A stretch of 36,122 nucleotides of DNA from Saccoglossus kowalevskii (lineage: Eukaryota > Hemichordata > Enteropneusta > Harrimaniidae). The stretch spans positions 652,668-688,789 of the forward strand of contig NW_003156234.1 of the NCBI RefSeq assembly GCF_000003605.2, in the 5' to 3' direction. The position numbers and the translations under genes were made by a program. Below, one piece after another: positions 21,963 to 33,235 of the stretch. The stretch's first letter is position 1; every line of letters begins with the position of its first letter. A model generated the notes under the pieces. That model was not told where the DNA came from, did not search any database, and saw only the letters and a program-made list of their open reading frames with translations.

Positions 21963-22830
21963 GGTCTTTATTGACAAATTTAAGGCCATCGGCCCATAAA
22001 AGTATTTTAGCTACTCTATGGGAATAAATTCCAACAGATTTTAAGTATTTTTTCCGGCTGCAATGTAACCTTAAATTCCNNNNNNNNNNNNNNNNNNNNN
22101 NNNNNNNNNNNNNNNNNNNNNNNNNNNNNAAATGTAGGCATTTCTTATAACGAAATGAAAATACACTTACAAATTCCTGAATATTGCCAACTTTCTGGGA
22201 ATACCAAACATGTTCTAATTTACACAAAAAAAATAGTTTCCTTATGTCTGCCACCCAGGTAGGCTTCGCCCTCACCCCCGATTTGTCTAAGTTATATAAC
22301 ATGTTGTAGCATTTACGTGGGTATCTGTTACTTGGCATATTGATGATTTTAGCCCAATATTTGATGCATCGTTTTGCGGTGTAAAAGAAAATAGGGTATC
22401 TTCCACACTCGCCCAGTACACAATTGTTAGGTGATCGTGTGGAAACACCAAGGAAATATCTGCAAGCAAGGTATTGAATACATTCCAGACACTCATATTT
22501 ATTAAACCCCAGACCTCCGAACCATAGGTTAAAATAGGTAAAATCGTGGAATCAAAAATTTTAAAGAATGATTCATAATTTAAAGGGCCGATTTTTATAG
22601 TATTTTTCATAATAGCCATAAATGTTTTTTTAGCTTGTTGTGCTAAAGACTTCGTTGCAGGTGTCCACTGTAACCGACATGATAACAAAATTCCCAAATA
22701 TTTGTGATGTGAGACTACCTCCAGCTGTGTGTTTTTAAAATACCACTTATCAGATTTGGTTAGGCGACCCCCCCCCCGCTTTGAAAACGATTACTTTTGT
22801 TTTGTCCAAGTTCACTTGGTACCAGTACCA
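21963..22830 (-). pseudogene. LINE reverse transcriptase 3' half, antisense
   Basis: Read on the minus strand from 22830: YQVNLDKTKVIVF, then (after a frame slip at a G run) HHKYLGILLSCRLQWTP, AKKTFMAIMKNTIK, ESFFKIFDSTILPILTYGSE and VWG. A second slip at TGGGGT is followed by CIQYLACRYFLGVSTRSPNN, CVLGECGRYPIFFYTAKRCI, KYWAKIINMPSNRYPRK and KSGVRAKPTWVADIRKLF. These are thumb and C-terminal motifs of an APE-type non-LTR reverse transcriptase (CR1/I/Nimb-like; clade not assigned). The FADD catalytic motif is upstream and missing, so the copy is 5'-truncated. The reading frame is crossed by the 50-N gap at 22080-22129. An AATAAA and an (AT)n tail mark its 3' end. It is inserted between the PLE tail and the Ty3 element. 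Confidence 0.87.
22080..22129. other. Assembly gap (50 N)
   Basis: Exactly fifty undetermined bases; the true length of missing sequence is unknown. It lies inside the antisense LINE. Confidence 1.
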
Positions 22831-22839
22831 GTGATAGTT

Positions 22840-25344
22840 TGATTGAGGAGAATGCAGACAGATTTGACAGTATTGGCAAGATGCGAGATACAAAAGCAAA
22901 TTTGCATATCAATATATTAGTAAAACCAGTTGCACAGCAGCATCGGCGAGTGCCCTTCCATGTACGTGAGCAAGTTGAAGCAGAGATAAATAAGCTAGAT
23001 CAGTTAGACATAATAGAGAAGGCAGATGGAGCCACTCCGTGGGTATCTCCCATAGTAATAGTACCTACAAATACAGGTGTTGACATAAGAGCTACCAATC
23101 AACCTATAGAAAGGGAGAGACATCCCATGCCAACAATAGAAGACCTGATTGTGGATCTGAATGGTGCTTGATCTCAACCAAGGTTACCATCAGCTTGAGC
23201 TGGACACATGATCAAGGCCTATAACTACGTTTGCTACGCACATGGGTTTATACAGATACAAGAGACTGGGTTTCGGAGTAAACTCTGCTGCTGAAATATT
23301 TCAGAAATCAGTATCAGACATGATACAAGGTATACGTGGTGCTAGAAATCTTTCGGATGACATTATCATATATGGTAAAACACAACAGGAACATGATGAA
23401 ATGCTAAGAGCAGTGTTCCAAAGGCTGAGAAAGTATAACATCACAGCTAATCAACAGAAATGTGAGTTCAGCAAGTCTTCAATTCAGTTCTATGGTCATA
23501 CATTTTCCAGTGCCGGTATAATGGCGGATGATAAGAAAGTGACAGCAATAATCAATGTCAGAGCACCAGAAGATTCAACAGCTGTGCGTAGTTTCCTAGG
23601 CATGGCTCAATACATTGCTCGGTTTGTGTCTAACTTTGCAACTATTGCAACACCATTACGTACTCGTAGATGCAAGCCCAACAGGCTTTGGTGCAGTCTT
23701 AACACAAGAGATACTTGTAATATCATTGCATATGCAAGTCGTGCACTGACTGATACAGAGTCGTGGTACAGCCAGACAGAGCGAGAAGTCCTTGCAGTTA
23801 TATGGGCTTGTGAACATTTTCACTTCTATGTATTTGGTTCTGAATTCAAGGTGATAACCGACCATAAGTCATTAGAAGGTATGTTCAATAAGCCTAATTC
23901 TAAATTAACAACCAGACTTGAAAGACTAAGTTTGCGTCTTCAAACGTATCAAGTAGTTCTTGAGTATCAACCAGGTGAAACCAACCCTACTGACAGCCTA
24001 GCCAGCAAACCACTGTAAAGGCCATGTTTCACATATTGATACATACATAAATTTTAGAATTGAAAATGCCGTACCCCCTGCTATGACAATGGTCGAAATT
24101 ATACAAGCAACATCGGAAGATGAAATTTTAAAAGTTATTAACACACAAAAGTGGTATAATTTGCATCACGATGTTGTACAATATAAAGCTGTCAAAGACG
24201 AACTGTCAACAGCCAGTGGAATTGTGTTACGTGGAAACAGAATTGTGGTTACAAAGAAATTGCAATAAAAAGCCATATGTTTAGCCCATGCTTGTCATCA
24301 AGGTGTTGTGAAAACAAAAAAGTTGCTGAGAGAAACTCTTTGGTTTCGAAGTATTGGCAGAATGGTGGAAGAAACTGTAACCAGGTGCACACCATGTCAA
24401 GCATCAACACATGGACCAAAACCTGCTGGCGAGCCATTAAAAATGTCTACACTGCCAGATGGTCCTTGGCAAGAGGTCTCAGCAGATTTCTGTGGTCCAT
24501 TCCCAAATGGTAAATATTTGTTGGTAGTTATGATTACAGTAGATATCCTGAGGTAGAAATTTGTCATTCTACATCTGCAGAAGCAGCTATCCCGCACTTT
24601 GATGCAATCTTTGCCAGACAAGATATACCGGACATTGTTAAAGCCGATAATGGCCCGCCATAAAATGGAGATGAGTTTAAACGCTTTTCTAAATATGCTG
24701 GATTTAGACATAGAAAAATAACACCATTGTGACCAAAAAGCTAATGGAGAAGCCGAGAGGATGATGCGAACGCTGGAAAAAGCAGTCCGTGCAGCCACGA
24801 TAGAAGGCAGAAGCTGGTGCCAAGGACTTTTTCAATTTCTGCGTCAGCTACACCAAATTCAACTACAATAATTTCTCCATCAGAAGCTTTGAATAGTGGA
24901 AAAATGAAAACAACCCTGCCTCAGATATATAATAATAAACCCGATAGGAAAATTCAGAGAAAGAAAGAGAAAATTATGTATGAAGAAATATTCAGACACG
25001 CGTAACCATGCAAAAGCATCAGAATTAGTCATTGGAGACCGAATCCTTGTAAAACAACGAAAGAAAATAAAATGTCAACTGCATTCAATCCTGAGCCATA
25101 TGAAGTTGTGAATAAGAAAGGTTGTATGACCACCGTCCAGAGAGGAAATCGTGAGACCACCAGAAATGCTTCATTCTTTAAAAGAATTCCTAATGGAAAT
25201 AACGTAGAAACTAATCAAACAATATCGGACAATACTCAAATATCAGACAATCCTCAAACATCAACAAATCCACCAGAATTGATGCGTAGATCCAAGAGAG
25301 AAAGACATAAACCAAGTTATCTTCAAGACTACATATCTTAGTAT
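22840..25344 (+). pseudogene. Ty3/gypsy pol: RT, RNase H, integrase (decayed)
   Basis: The order is that of a Ty3/gypsy polyprotein. RT: RVPFHVREQVEAEI, PWVSPIVIVP, RHPMPTIEDL (23120s), LDLNQGYHQLEL and MGLYRYKRLGFG; the active-site strand reads NLSDDIIIYG (23350s) where YxDD is usual. RNase H: DASPTGFGAVLTQE (23669, in another frame), YASRALT, REVLAVIWACEHF and TDHKSL. Integrase: an H-H-C-C zinc motif (24284-24400), the first Asp in SADFCGPF (24480s), the second in KADNGP (24640s) and the Glu in ANGEAERMMRTL (24740s). The end, RRSKRERHKPSYLQDY, is typical of the C-terminus. Stops at 23169, 24265, 24661 and 24731, small deletions in RT and at the RT/RNase H junction, and frameshifts make it inactive. 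Gag, protease and the 5' LTR are missing; the antisense LINE abuts its 5' side. Confidence 0.9.
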
Positions 25345-25390
25345 CTAAAACATGTTATACTTTCTTGATTTTGGCAAAATAATCCCAGAA

Positions 25391-25561
25391 AGATGGCATT
25401 TGAGCAGAAAGCCGTCGACCCCTCCAATCACGTTTGATACAATTAGTTAAGTTTAATATATATATGATATAAATTTCTAAACGTGTCATACTTAAGATGG
25501 CATTTAGGAGTAAAAGGACGTCGATTCCTTCACTCACAATTGAAACGATTTTAACTGTTAG
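25391..25561. repeat. Diverged ~104-bp tandem duplication before the LTR
   Basis: AGATGGCATTTGAGCAG...GTCGACCCCTCCAATCACG at 25391 is echoed by AGATGGCATTTAGGAG...GTCGATTCCTTCACTCACA at 25495. It lies between the pol stop and the putative 3' LTR, where the polypurine tract (plus-strand primer) is expected. Confidence 0.65.
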
Positions 25562-25958
25562 TGTTATGTAATTTCTTTTGTTTCATTGAGTGAACATATG
25601 CCTATGTTTTAAAAATGTAAGTTGAATGTTCATGGATATTGATTTGCAAGTTCAAGTTCGTACTTTCATAAATATTGTTTGTTCTTTGACTTTGATATTC
25701 ACAATATCAACAATTACAACTCGAACACTTTTAAATATTAATGAGTTATATTTGTATATACGCATTCGTGATTTTCCTTGTTTATCTAAAAGAGAAGAGC
25801 GATCAAGTATTCTACTTCTGTGTGATTTATGACCTTTGACCTAGTCTTGTTTTGTAATTAATTATACGGGCATGCTCAGTAGCACCGAGCAACCAGGAGC
25901 AGTCATCAGTTGGTTAAATAAACAAACCAGTCCTTTCCCTCAGATAAACTGTCTCACA
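25562..25958 (+). repeat. Putative 3' LTR of the Ty3/gypsy element
   Basis: A stretch of about 397 bp starts TGTTATG and ends GTCTCACA, giving TGT...ACA ends. It directly follows the pol gene and contains TTAAATAAACAAACC, a plausible polyadenylation signal, about 40 bp before its end. The first bases of the downstream Crypton copy (ACAATTGCTT) overlap the LTR terminus by a few bases, so the exact end is ambiguous. No 5' LTR remains in the window for comparison. Confidence 0.6.
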
Positions 25959-26200
25959 ATTGCTTAACAAGAAGCAGTTTGGTTTACTGTTCTAGATTCG
26001 AGCGTATCTCAACTAAGAATATCTGAAATGCGCCGGTGATCTTCCGTGGAAACAGTATCGTAGTGCTGTAAACTTGACACGTTTTTGTGACTAGTTATCT
26101 TTATGATTGGTTGTGATGGAATGCCGGCTTTTGTCGGGGTAATAATGAGTCCAACTGGTCTTTTGGTATATTTCCCATCCACTGAATAATATCGTCAGCC
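25956..26200 (-). pseudogene. Crypton-type recombinase copy 2, internally deleted
   Basis: Positions 25956-26142 match the C-terminal end of the copy at 20600-20785 closely. Minus-strand translation gives TKAGIPSQPIIKITSHKNVS, SLQHYDTVSTEDHRRISDIL and a premature stop (TGA for Arg). The rest of the catalytic domain is missing. Instead, the minus strand begins at 26200 with ATG and reads MADDIIQWMGNIPKDQLDSL, then meets the recombinase frame one base out of register. That could be the family's N-terminus joined to the C-terminus by an internal deletion, as in MITE-like derivatives. The N-terminal identity is a guess, because copy 1 is cut off before that region. Confidence 0.7.
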
Positions 26201-26513
26201 ATTATCGAAACGCAGACGATAATCTCAAATTACGCGCGTTGTTTGTAAACAGAAAGTAGTAGTAGAAAATAGACGCGTTTACCAAATATGGCAAACGGGC
26301 CCGGGCGTGATATGGAAAATTATTGCACGGCTTGCGCATCGGGATTCCCATAGCGTTACGAGGCCGGTCAATACGAGGTATATGATAATGGATATTACAG
26401 CGATATTGGATATGTTCCATCGTCGTCAACTACTAAACATGTATGCGTCATTTTGAAAATGGAATATAAATGGGGTGTCACCATCAGATGGAAATGCGAC
26501 GGCTTCAACTTAA
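26201..26513. other. No gene recognised
   Basis: Mixed AT-rich and CpG-containing sequence between the Crypton copy and a TTAA-flanked MITE. No coding signature was seen. Confidence 0.4.
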
Positions 26514-26679
26514 TTAAAGCGAAAGGGTCGTCACCTGCGCACGCGCGGGAATAGAGTTCCAAGCGACGATAAAAACGCACGCTAAAAACGCAAAGGCTCA
26601 TGGATAGACGCTTGTTTGTAAACAATGACACAATATGGCCATCTGACACATGCTCATGTGATGATCCTCCTCGCTTTAA
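26514..26679 (-). mobile_element. TTAA-flanked MITE, family 1, copy a
   Basis: A 166-bp element bounded by TTAA at both ends, matching 32961-33125 in inverted orientation. The ends are TTAAAGCGAAAGGGTCGTCA and, on the other strand, TTAAAGCGAGGAGGATCATC. The shared interior includes GTTTACAAACAAGCGTCTA and GAGCCTTTGCGTTTTTAGCG. TTAA target choice fits piggyBac-type mobility, but the first bases after TTAA are AGC rather than the CCY usual for piggyBac. The superfamily is therefore open. Confidence 0.85.
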
Positions 26680-27540
26680 ATAATAGAAAATGCGTCGTCG
26701 TCAACTGCAATAAGAAACCGCGTCTGTGACTACTGCGCCAATATGTGTTAGCGACAATTACATTTCGATTTACGACAACTACTAATTGACGACGGTCAAT
26801 AGGTCATAGTAATAGGTATTAAGTAAATAAGTTTTTTGCTGATTGCTTCCACTCCAATTGACAAATAGGCGTCGGAAATTAGCTTTTGTGAAAGAAGCAG
26901 CAGGATTTTGATGTATATTTTTTACAATGCAATAAAATTGACGCAGCAGCTGGTGAGTCACGTACAGATTTCCATGAAAATATGTGTGATGTTAGCTTAA
27001 AACTACAATGTTGATGGTGTCAAGCGGTCACTGCCTTAATTAGAATATATTCATCGGCGAATTGAATATGTTTTGGCTTTTTTGAAAACTGTGTTTGAAA
27101 CTATATATTAAAACAGTCCAAATATAACGTAAACTTGAAAGCTCAAAATCCTTGCACGAAACGACACACATTAACTGGGTTTTGTGGCAATGCTGTAAAT
27201 GAGTTCCGGTGTCAAAATGTAATATGTCCTACACGGCACAAGTAAAAAAAAGAAGAACGATGGATCAAATAATAGGATTAGGATACTAGATGAACTAAAG
27301 CAAAGTAATCCAGAAGTTCGACTTGTGTGTATTCTTAAGGTCGAGCCAGGAAGTACAAGGAAGTACAATCATAACGATAACTATTTGATATACAGACAAG
27401 GAGGTATGTCTACGAACACAAAATAACGTTGAATCCCATCACGGTAACTCGTATGTACTTATAGAACGAATTGGTAAATGTTGTGTGAATACTCAAATGA
27501 TTTGGGACAGTCATCCACAAAGAAACCCATAAGAACTGTG
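26680..27540. other. No gene recognised
   Basis: AT-rich spacer upstream of the BEL/Pao relic; no protein or RNA motif was found. Sequence near 27480-27540 could be extra BEL/Pao RT sequence but is too decayed to call. Confidence 0.35.
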
Positions 27541-29150
27541 TTCAATTTCAGGTTTGAATATTTCTTTATTATCTATAGCTGTGTTTGAAACTTTCACCTA
27601 GTGGAACATTGGCTCTATATCAGCCGTCACAACCACAGCTTCTTGTCTAAAGCTCAAAAGTACACTTAAGATACTATTCATCAGATCAGATAAGTCATGC
27701 CATTTTGCCCAAGAGTTGAAAAACACTTCTTGGTTTATTGGAGGCACGATGGTGTGGTATGAACCACACTTTACCATCATTCCCATCCAGCAATTCAAAT
27801 AGGAAAAAACAATGTATTTCTTGTTAATAATAACATCTGTTCTCAATCTCGTGTCAAGGTCTTAGAAGTCCAACATCAGCATTTATTTTTGGTAGATCTA
27901 AATCATGTTGTGCAGCCATCTTGTGATGTCTTTCTTTATATAATCATTCATCTTCCTTTATTGTGTATATATGTGTGGGTTAGGCCATTATATCGCTAGT
28001 GATGTTGGCTCTATTGCCACCTGCATCCAGTTTTTTGTTATTAGATACACCCTACTATCAGGGTCCAAAAACAGCATACATCTCTAAAGCTATAATTCCA
28101 TCATTGGCTTTGCAAGTACAGGGGTAATGGCCATGCACAGTCCCACTATAAACTACAGAGGGACTGTAGGCCATTGTACTTTCAGAATTACCACCCTTAT
28201 ATGGGCCCATATGGCCTTGTTCTCTGCCTTATGTGATGATGTCTCTAGTGTTAGCTTACTAATCCTTTTGTAGTTCAGATCATGAAAAATGGTCGGGTAG
28301 AAAGCATTACAGGCGGTGCAGACTGTCCTATTTTTGCATTTTTTACTAAATACCCTGGTCTTAGACATCCAAAAAATGATACCCTTTGACTTTAGGAAAA
28401 TCAGCCTGTCTTCCTTGCATAATTTATCACATTTGTCCATGAAATGATGAACATCTTTGTAATCTTGCTGACTGGCTTAGAGCTATGGTTTCAGTGTTGT
28501 TTTGTTGTCTCTTACTAAACCACCTTGATCTGACTGACTAGGAGATTTCAGTAGCATAACTTCTCTTCACTATATTGGACATGCATGTGGGTTGTTACCT
28601 AAACCAGTTGTTCGATATACATGTTTTTAACTCTGCTTTCTAAATCCCATTGATAGCTAAAAGTGACAGACTTCTTTCGTTTTCTGGAATCATAGACCTT
28701 ACTACTCCATCTCTCATGCATATAATGACAGTTTCTGCACCAGAAATCCTAGGTGGTCATAGAACGCCATCGTTCACAAAGCATCAATGCTCTGTGTGGC
28801 ATATTCACACTTGCATAGAATGTTTCGTAATGCCAGCTTGAAATCTGGCCGGTCATCAAGTGTGCATTGGCAATCATCTCTACATTGCCATACCTCTCCT
28901 CACTTTCTTTCATGGCTGTCGGATTTTCTGTTTCAGCATCAAGGTAGCTGTAACCAATCACTATTTGTTAGGCTCAACAACTATGCACTGCTCCAAATAA
29001 TTCATATTTTTGTTCATATCTTTCGTAACTGGTAGTATTCAGGCATTGAATTGATATGATCTTTTATATTCTTCCATTCATATACTTTTTTTATATCGGT
29101 CCAAAGCTTCTGCAATATCCCGACTACCGCTTGGATGCTCTCTTCAGATG
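27541..29150 (-). pseudogene. BEL/Pao retrotransposon relic (gag to RT)
   Basis: Minus-strand order is that of BEL/Pao. A gag segment (DUF1759-like) has SGSRDIAEALDRYKKSI near 29100 and ENPTAMKESEERYGNVEMIA near 28900. The zinc-knuckle region is RLIFLKSKGIIF, then KKCKNRTVCTACNAFYPTIF and H (28282-28405), with the first knuckle frame-shifted. An aspartic protease-like LFLDPDS lies near 28060, where LDPGS is usual. RT starts with LSDLMNSILSVLL and FRQEAVVVTADIEPMFH (27598-27700), then a stop where Gln is expected. Stops and slips occur throughout, only about 290 bp separate protease and RT motifs, and everything after the first RT strand (rest of RT, RNase H, integrase, LTR) is missing. BEL/Pao elements are animal LTR retrotransposons; this one is dead. 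The gag end abuts the minisatellite. Confidence 0.85.
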
Positions 29151-29210
29151 ATACTCAATACAGAAGACCTATGATGAACATCACCAAGATTTCAATCACG
29201 AGAGCAAACA

Positions 29211-31053
29211 ATATGAGTGTACATGTTTACTGTTATGTGTTACTGCTGTCAGTGATAGTATTTACTGTTACGTGTTACTGCTGCTCATGGAAGTGTTGAC
29301 TGTTACGTGTTACTGCTGCTAGTGAAAGTGTTTACTGTTACATGTTACTGCTGCTGCTGCTGCTAGTGAGAGTGTTTACTGTTACGTGTTACTGCTGCTC
29401 ATGAAAGTGTTTACTGTTACATGTTACTGCTGCTAGTGAGTGTGTTTACTGTTACGCATTACTGCTTCCAGTGAGAGTGTTTACTGTTACGTGCTACTGC
29501 TGCTCATGGAAGTGTTTAGTGTTACTGCTGCTATTGAGAGTGTTTACTGTTACATGTTACTGCTACTAGTGAGTGTGTTTACTGTTACGCATTACTGCTT
29601 CCAGTGAGAGTGTTTACTGTTACGTGCTACTGCTGCTCATGGAAGTGTTTAGTGTTACTGCTGCTATTGAGAGTGTTTACTGTTACATGTTACTGCTACT
29701 AGTGAGAGTGTTTACTGTTACGTATTACCATTGCTTGTAGAAGTGTTTACTGTTACATGTTACTGCTACTAGTGAGAGTGTTTACTGTTACGTGTTACCA
29801 CTGCTCGTAGAAGTGTTTATGTTACATGTTACTGCTACTAGTGAGAGTGTTTACTGTTACATGTTACTGCTACTAGTGAGAGTGTTTACTGTTACGTATT
29901 ACTGCTGCTAGTGAGAGTGTTTACTGTTTCGTTTTACCACTGCTTGTAGAAGTGTTTACTGTTACATGTTACTGCTACTAGTTAGAGTGTTTACTGTTAC
30001 GTGTTACCACTGCTCGTAGAAGTGTTTACTGTTACGTGTTACTGCTACTAGTGATAGTGTTTACTGTTACGTATTACCATTACTTGTAGAAGTGTTTACT
30101 GTTACATGTTACTGCTACTAGTGAGAGTGTTTACTGTTACATGTTACTGCTACTAGTTAGAGTGTTTACTGTTACGTATTACTGCTGTTAGTGAGAGTGT
30201 TTACTGTTACGTATTGCCACTGTTTGTAGAAGTGTTTACTGTTACATGTACTAGTGAGAGTATTTACTGTTACATGTTACTGCTACTAGTTAGAGTGTTT
30301 ACTGTTACGTATTACTGCTGCTGCTAGTAAGAGTGTTTACTGTTACGTTTTAGCACTACTTGTAGAAGTGTTTACTGTTATATGTTACTGCTACTAGTTA
30401 GAGTGTTTACAGTTACATGTTACCACTGCTCGTGGAAGTGTTTACTGTTACGTGTTACTGCTACTAGTGATAGTGTTTACTGTTACGTATTATCATTACT
30501 TGTAGAAGTGTTTACTGTTATATGTTACTGCTACTAGTTAGAGTGTTTACTGTTACATGTTACCACTGCTCGTGGAAGTGTATACTGTTACGTGTTATTG
30601 CTACTAGTGAGAGTGTTTACTGTTACGTATTACCATTGCTTGTAGAAGTGTTTACTGTTACATGTTACTGCTACTAGTGAGAGTATTTACTGTTACGTGT
30701 TACTGCTACTAGTTAGAGTGTTTACTGTTACGTATTTCTGCTGTTAATGAGTGTTTACTGTTACGTGTTACCACTTCTCGTAGAAGTGTTTACTGTTATA
30801 TGTTACTGCTACTAGTGAGAGTGTTTACTGTTACATGTTACTGCTACTATTGAGAGTGTTACTGTTACGTGTTACCATTGCACTTCGTAGAAGTGTTACT
30901 GTTATGTATTACCACTGCTAGTGAGAGTGTTCACTGTTACGTATTACTGCTGCTCGTGGAAGTTTTTACTGCTACGTGTTACTGCTGCTAGTGAGTGAGT
31001 TTACTATTACGTATTACTGCTGCTCGTAGACGTGTTTACTGTTACGTGAGCTT
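29211..31053. repeat. 35-bp minisatellite, ~50 copies
   Basis: The unit is about TTTACTGTTACGTGTTACTG followed by CTACTAGTGAGAGTG (35 bp), repeated across 1.84 kb. Two main variants alternate irregularly: CTGCTACTAGTGAGAG and CCACTGCTCGTAGAAG. Some units gain extra CTG triplets (near 29350 and 30320) and some lose bases. A 133-bp higher-order block (three full units plus one shortened to 28 bp, marked by GCATTACTGCTTCCAGTG) is duplicated at 29456 and 29589. No open frame runs through the array. Confidence 0.97.
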
Positions 31054-32960
31054 GCTGCTAGCGGAGGTTGAACTAAATGAACAAGTGATTTACAATGCAG
31101 TGGTGAGTGGGCCGTGTGTCAATAACTAGCAGATTTATACATGTAGTGTTGAATTATTAAACTTGTAGATGGCATTCAATATCATGCCTTGAGACACGCT
31201 TAACCTTTCAATAATAATTCCCACACCTCTTTACCTTTTTCTAACTTCTTGCATAAATCATAAAGGTCGATATGATAACGTGAGGTAAAAAAATATTAAA
31301 GTGAGATAATTCAAATTTAGGTTTATATTTTATCAATAAATGTTAATTTAAGAGATTATTATATCTTTGGAATTAAATTAGTCTTAACTAAACAAGTCTG
31401 TCAATACGGTTATATTTTGCATTGTTAATCTACATACAACATTACGCTGATTTGACAGGCATTGCATATCACCTTATGTCATTTGTCTTTTCAGCCAGTC
31501 GATGTCAATACACTTCTCCCGAATATATCCATGCTCTCGTCGCATGGGTGATTAATAAGGCTGCATGGAAAACGCATGCCGTTCCTTATTTTGGTGACAA
31601 TCGGAAAATAATCACTGGATTGGTTCACAATTTTATTCACGAATTACAATGTTATCGACATTTGGCTTTCTGGCACAATCAATTTACCCAAATATGTATC
31701 TGAATAAAAACTTTGTGATTGTTGATACGGAGAAAACGGTCTTGTTTTGTACTACATCCCTACAACATATGCAAATTAGAGAGTAGATCGTCATTAATTT
31801 CTATGGGCGGTGTCTTTTCATAATGTGTGTGTATATTTTACTTAGCATATACAAACATGAAGTTATATAACTTGGAATGAAATGATTATAAAAGCTATAT
31901 TATATTATTCAAAACTGTTCTGAAATCAATATTTTACTAAGGATTTTATTGTCGGCGACACAAAGGGGGTTGTCTGCAATTTGACGTTTATTAAAGAATT
32001 ACTGTTTAAACACAGGCTGACAATGCCGGCATTGGTGTCGTACAGTAACAGGGTGTGGCATTCTGGGACATACTAGGAATGCCGTGCGTTGAATGGGCTG
32101 ACATTTCAAATAGTACTTTAGAGTGCAACATATGTATGTATCGGGGTTTTCAATTAGACATTGCATAACCTCAATTCAACATATAAATCGTGAATACATA
32201 TCATTATTAAAATACGACTTTATTGATCCCTACATAGACTATCGACAATCGGTCATACCTAATCTGTTATTATTAATAAATATTGTGTATAAACGTAATA
32301 GGCGTGAATAAATTTCGAACGCCGGGACAAGAAGTATGGAGTGCCGTTAGGGACTACAATCCTTCCCGTGAAATGCTTCGCATTTTCTATCAAACGCATT
32401 CGGCGTTTAAATGTCTAGGATACACAATTACATTGAGCCCGAGGACTGTCGACAGTAAATACTGTAAAACATGTTTTTTTATTCAGCATGTTATTTGTTT
32501 TTTATGTTAATTCATCCTATAATTTTGCTAATTCATGATGTTCCTAATTTAACATTAAGTACATTCTCATAATGAATGATTGTTGACACTTTAGCTAAAT
32601 TAATATTACGTTGATTCTCGTGTATTGGGTCGAATTCGTTGAAATGACATGTATCAATTTCCATTTTTACAGTAGTTTTAGATTACATGAAGACCGAATG
32701 TGGTATGTAACAAAATATTATTCACGACAAACTCGGTAACGTGATAGGTTTTATCATCAATAATTCATAGTTTACGTAATCACAAGGCGGCGACTCATCT
32801 CTGATGAATACCACTTCACATATGTAGCTGTAGGACGAATCAGATATAATTATAGTTATTACGTAAAGAAAATCGCCACCAAAAAGCACGTGCACGCAGT
32901 GAAATTAACGGGGGGGGGGGAGTAACAAATAATAGGTTTCATATACTATGCTATGAGTAT
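31054..32960. other. No gene recognised
   Basis: AT-rich sequence. An open frame at 31422-31703 (93 codons) crosses a TTGTCTTTTCAG acceptor-like site near 31495 but shows no known motif. A G run (10 G) lies at 32911-32920. This region would be intron or 3' flank of the ankyrin-repeat gene on the minus strand. Confidence 0.35.
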
Positions 32961-33125
32961 TTAAAGCGGGAGAGTCGTCACCTACGCATGCCTCAGATGA
33001 CCATAGCGTGTCAATGTTTACAAACAAGCGTCTACTCATGAGCCTTTGCGTTTTTAGCGTGTGTTGTTATCATCGCTTGGGACTCAATTCCCGCGCGTGC
33101 GCAGGTGACGACCCTCCTGCTTTAA
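32961..33125 (+). mobile_element. TTAA-flanked MITE, family 1, copy b
   Basis: A 165-bp element with TTAA at both ends. The inverted ends are TTAAAGCGGGAGAGTCGTCA and, on the other strand, TTAAAGCAGGAGGGTCGTCA. The interior is shared with 26514-26679 (inverted). The open frame at 33008-33196 mostly lies within this element and is fortuitous; a similar frame occurs in copy a for the same reason. Confidence 0.87.
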
Positions 33126-33235
33126 CCAATCTTGTTTGCAGTGCTGTATTGTCATTTGATGTTGTTTACGTGAAGCGTCGAGTGGGTCCCACGTGACATT
33201 TTCAACGCATGCATTATAAATACATTGTGTGTAGA

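Noticed and set aside
21769-22338. 189-codon minus-strand frame taken as a single protein
   Set aside because: It reads through the N gap and the (AT)n tail; only the upstream part is LINE C-terminus.
29211-31053. CRISPR array
   Set aside because: Units are contiguous 35-bp tandem repeats without unique spacers, in an animal genome.
31422-31703. 93-codon plus-strand frame near an acceptor-like TTTTCAG
   Set aside because: No homology recognised, no matching donor with a conserved frame, and opposite strand to the ankyrin gene.
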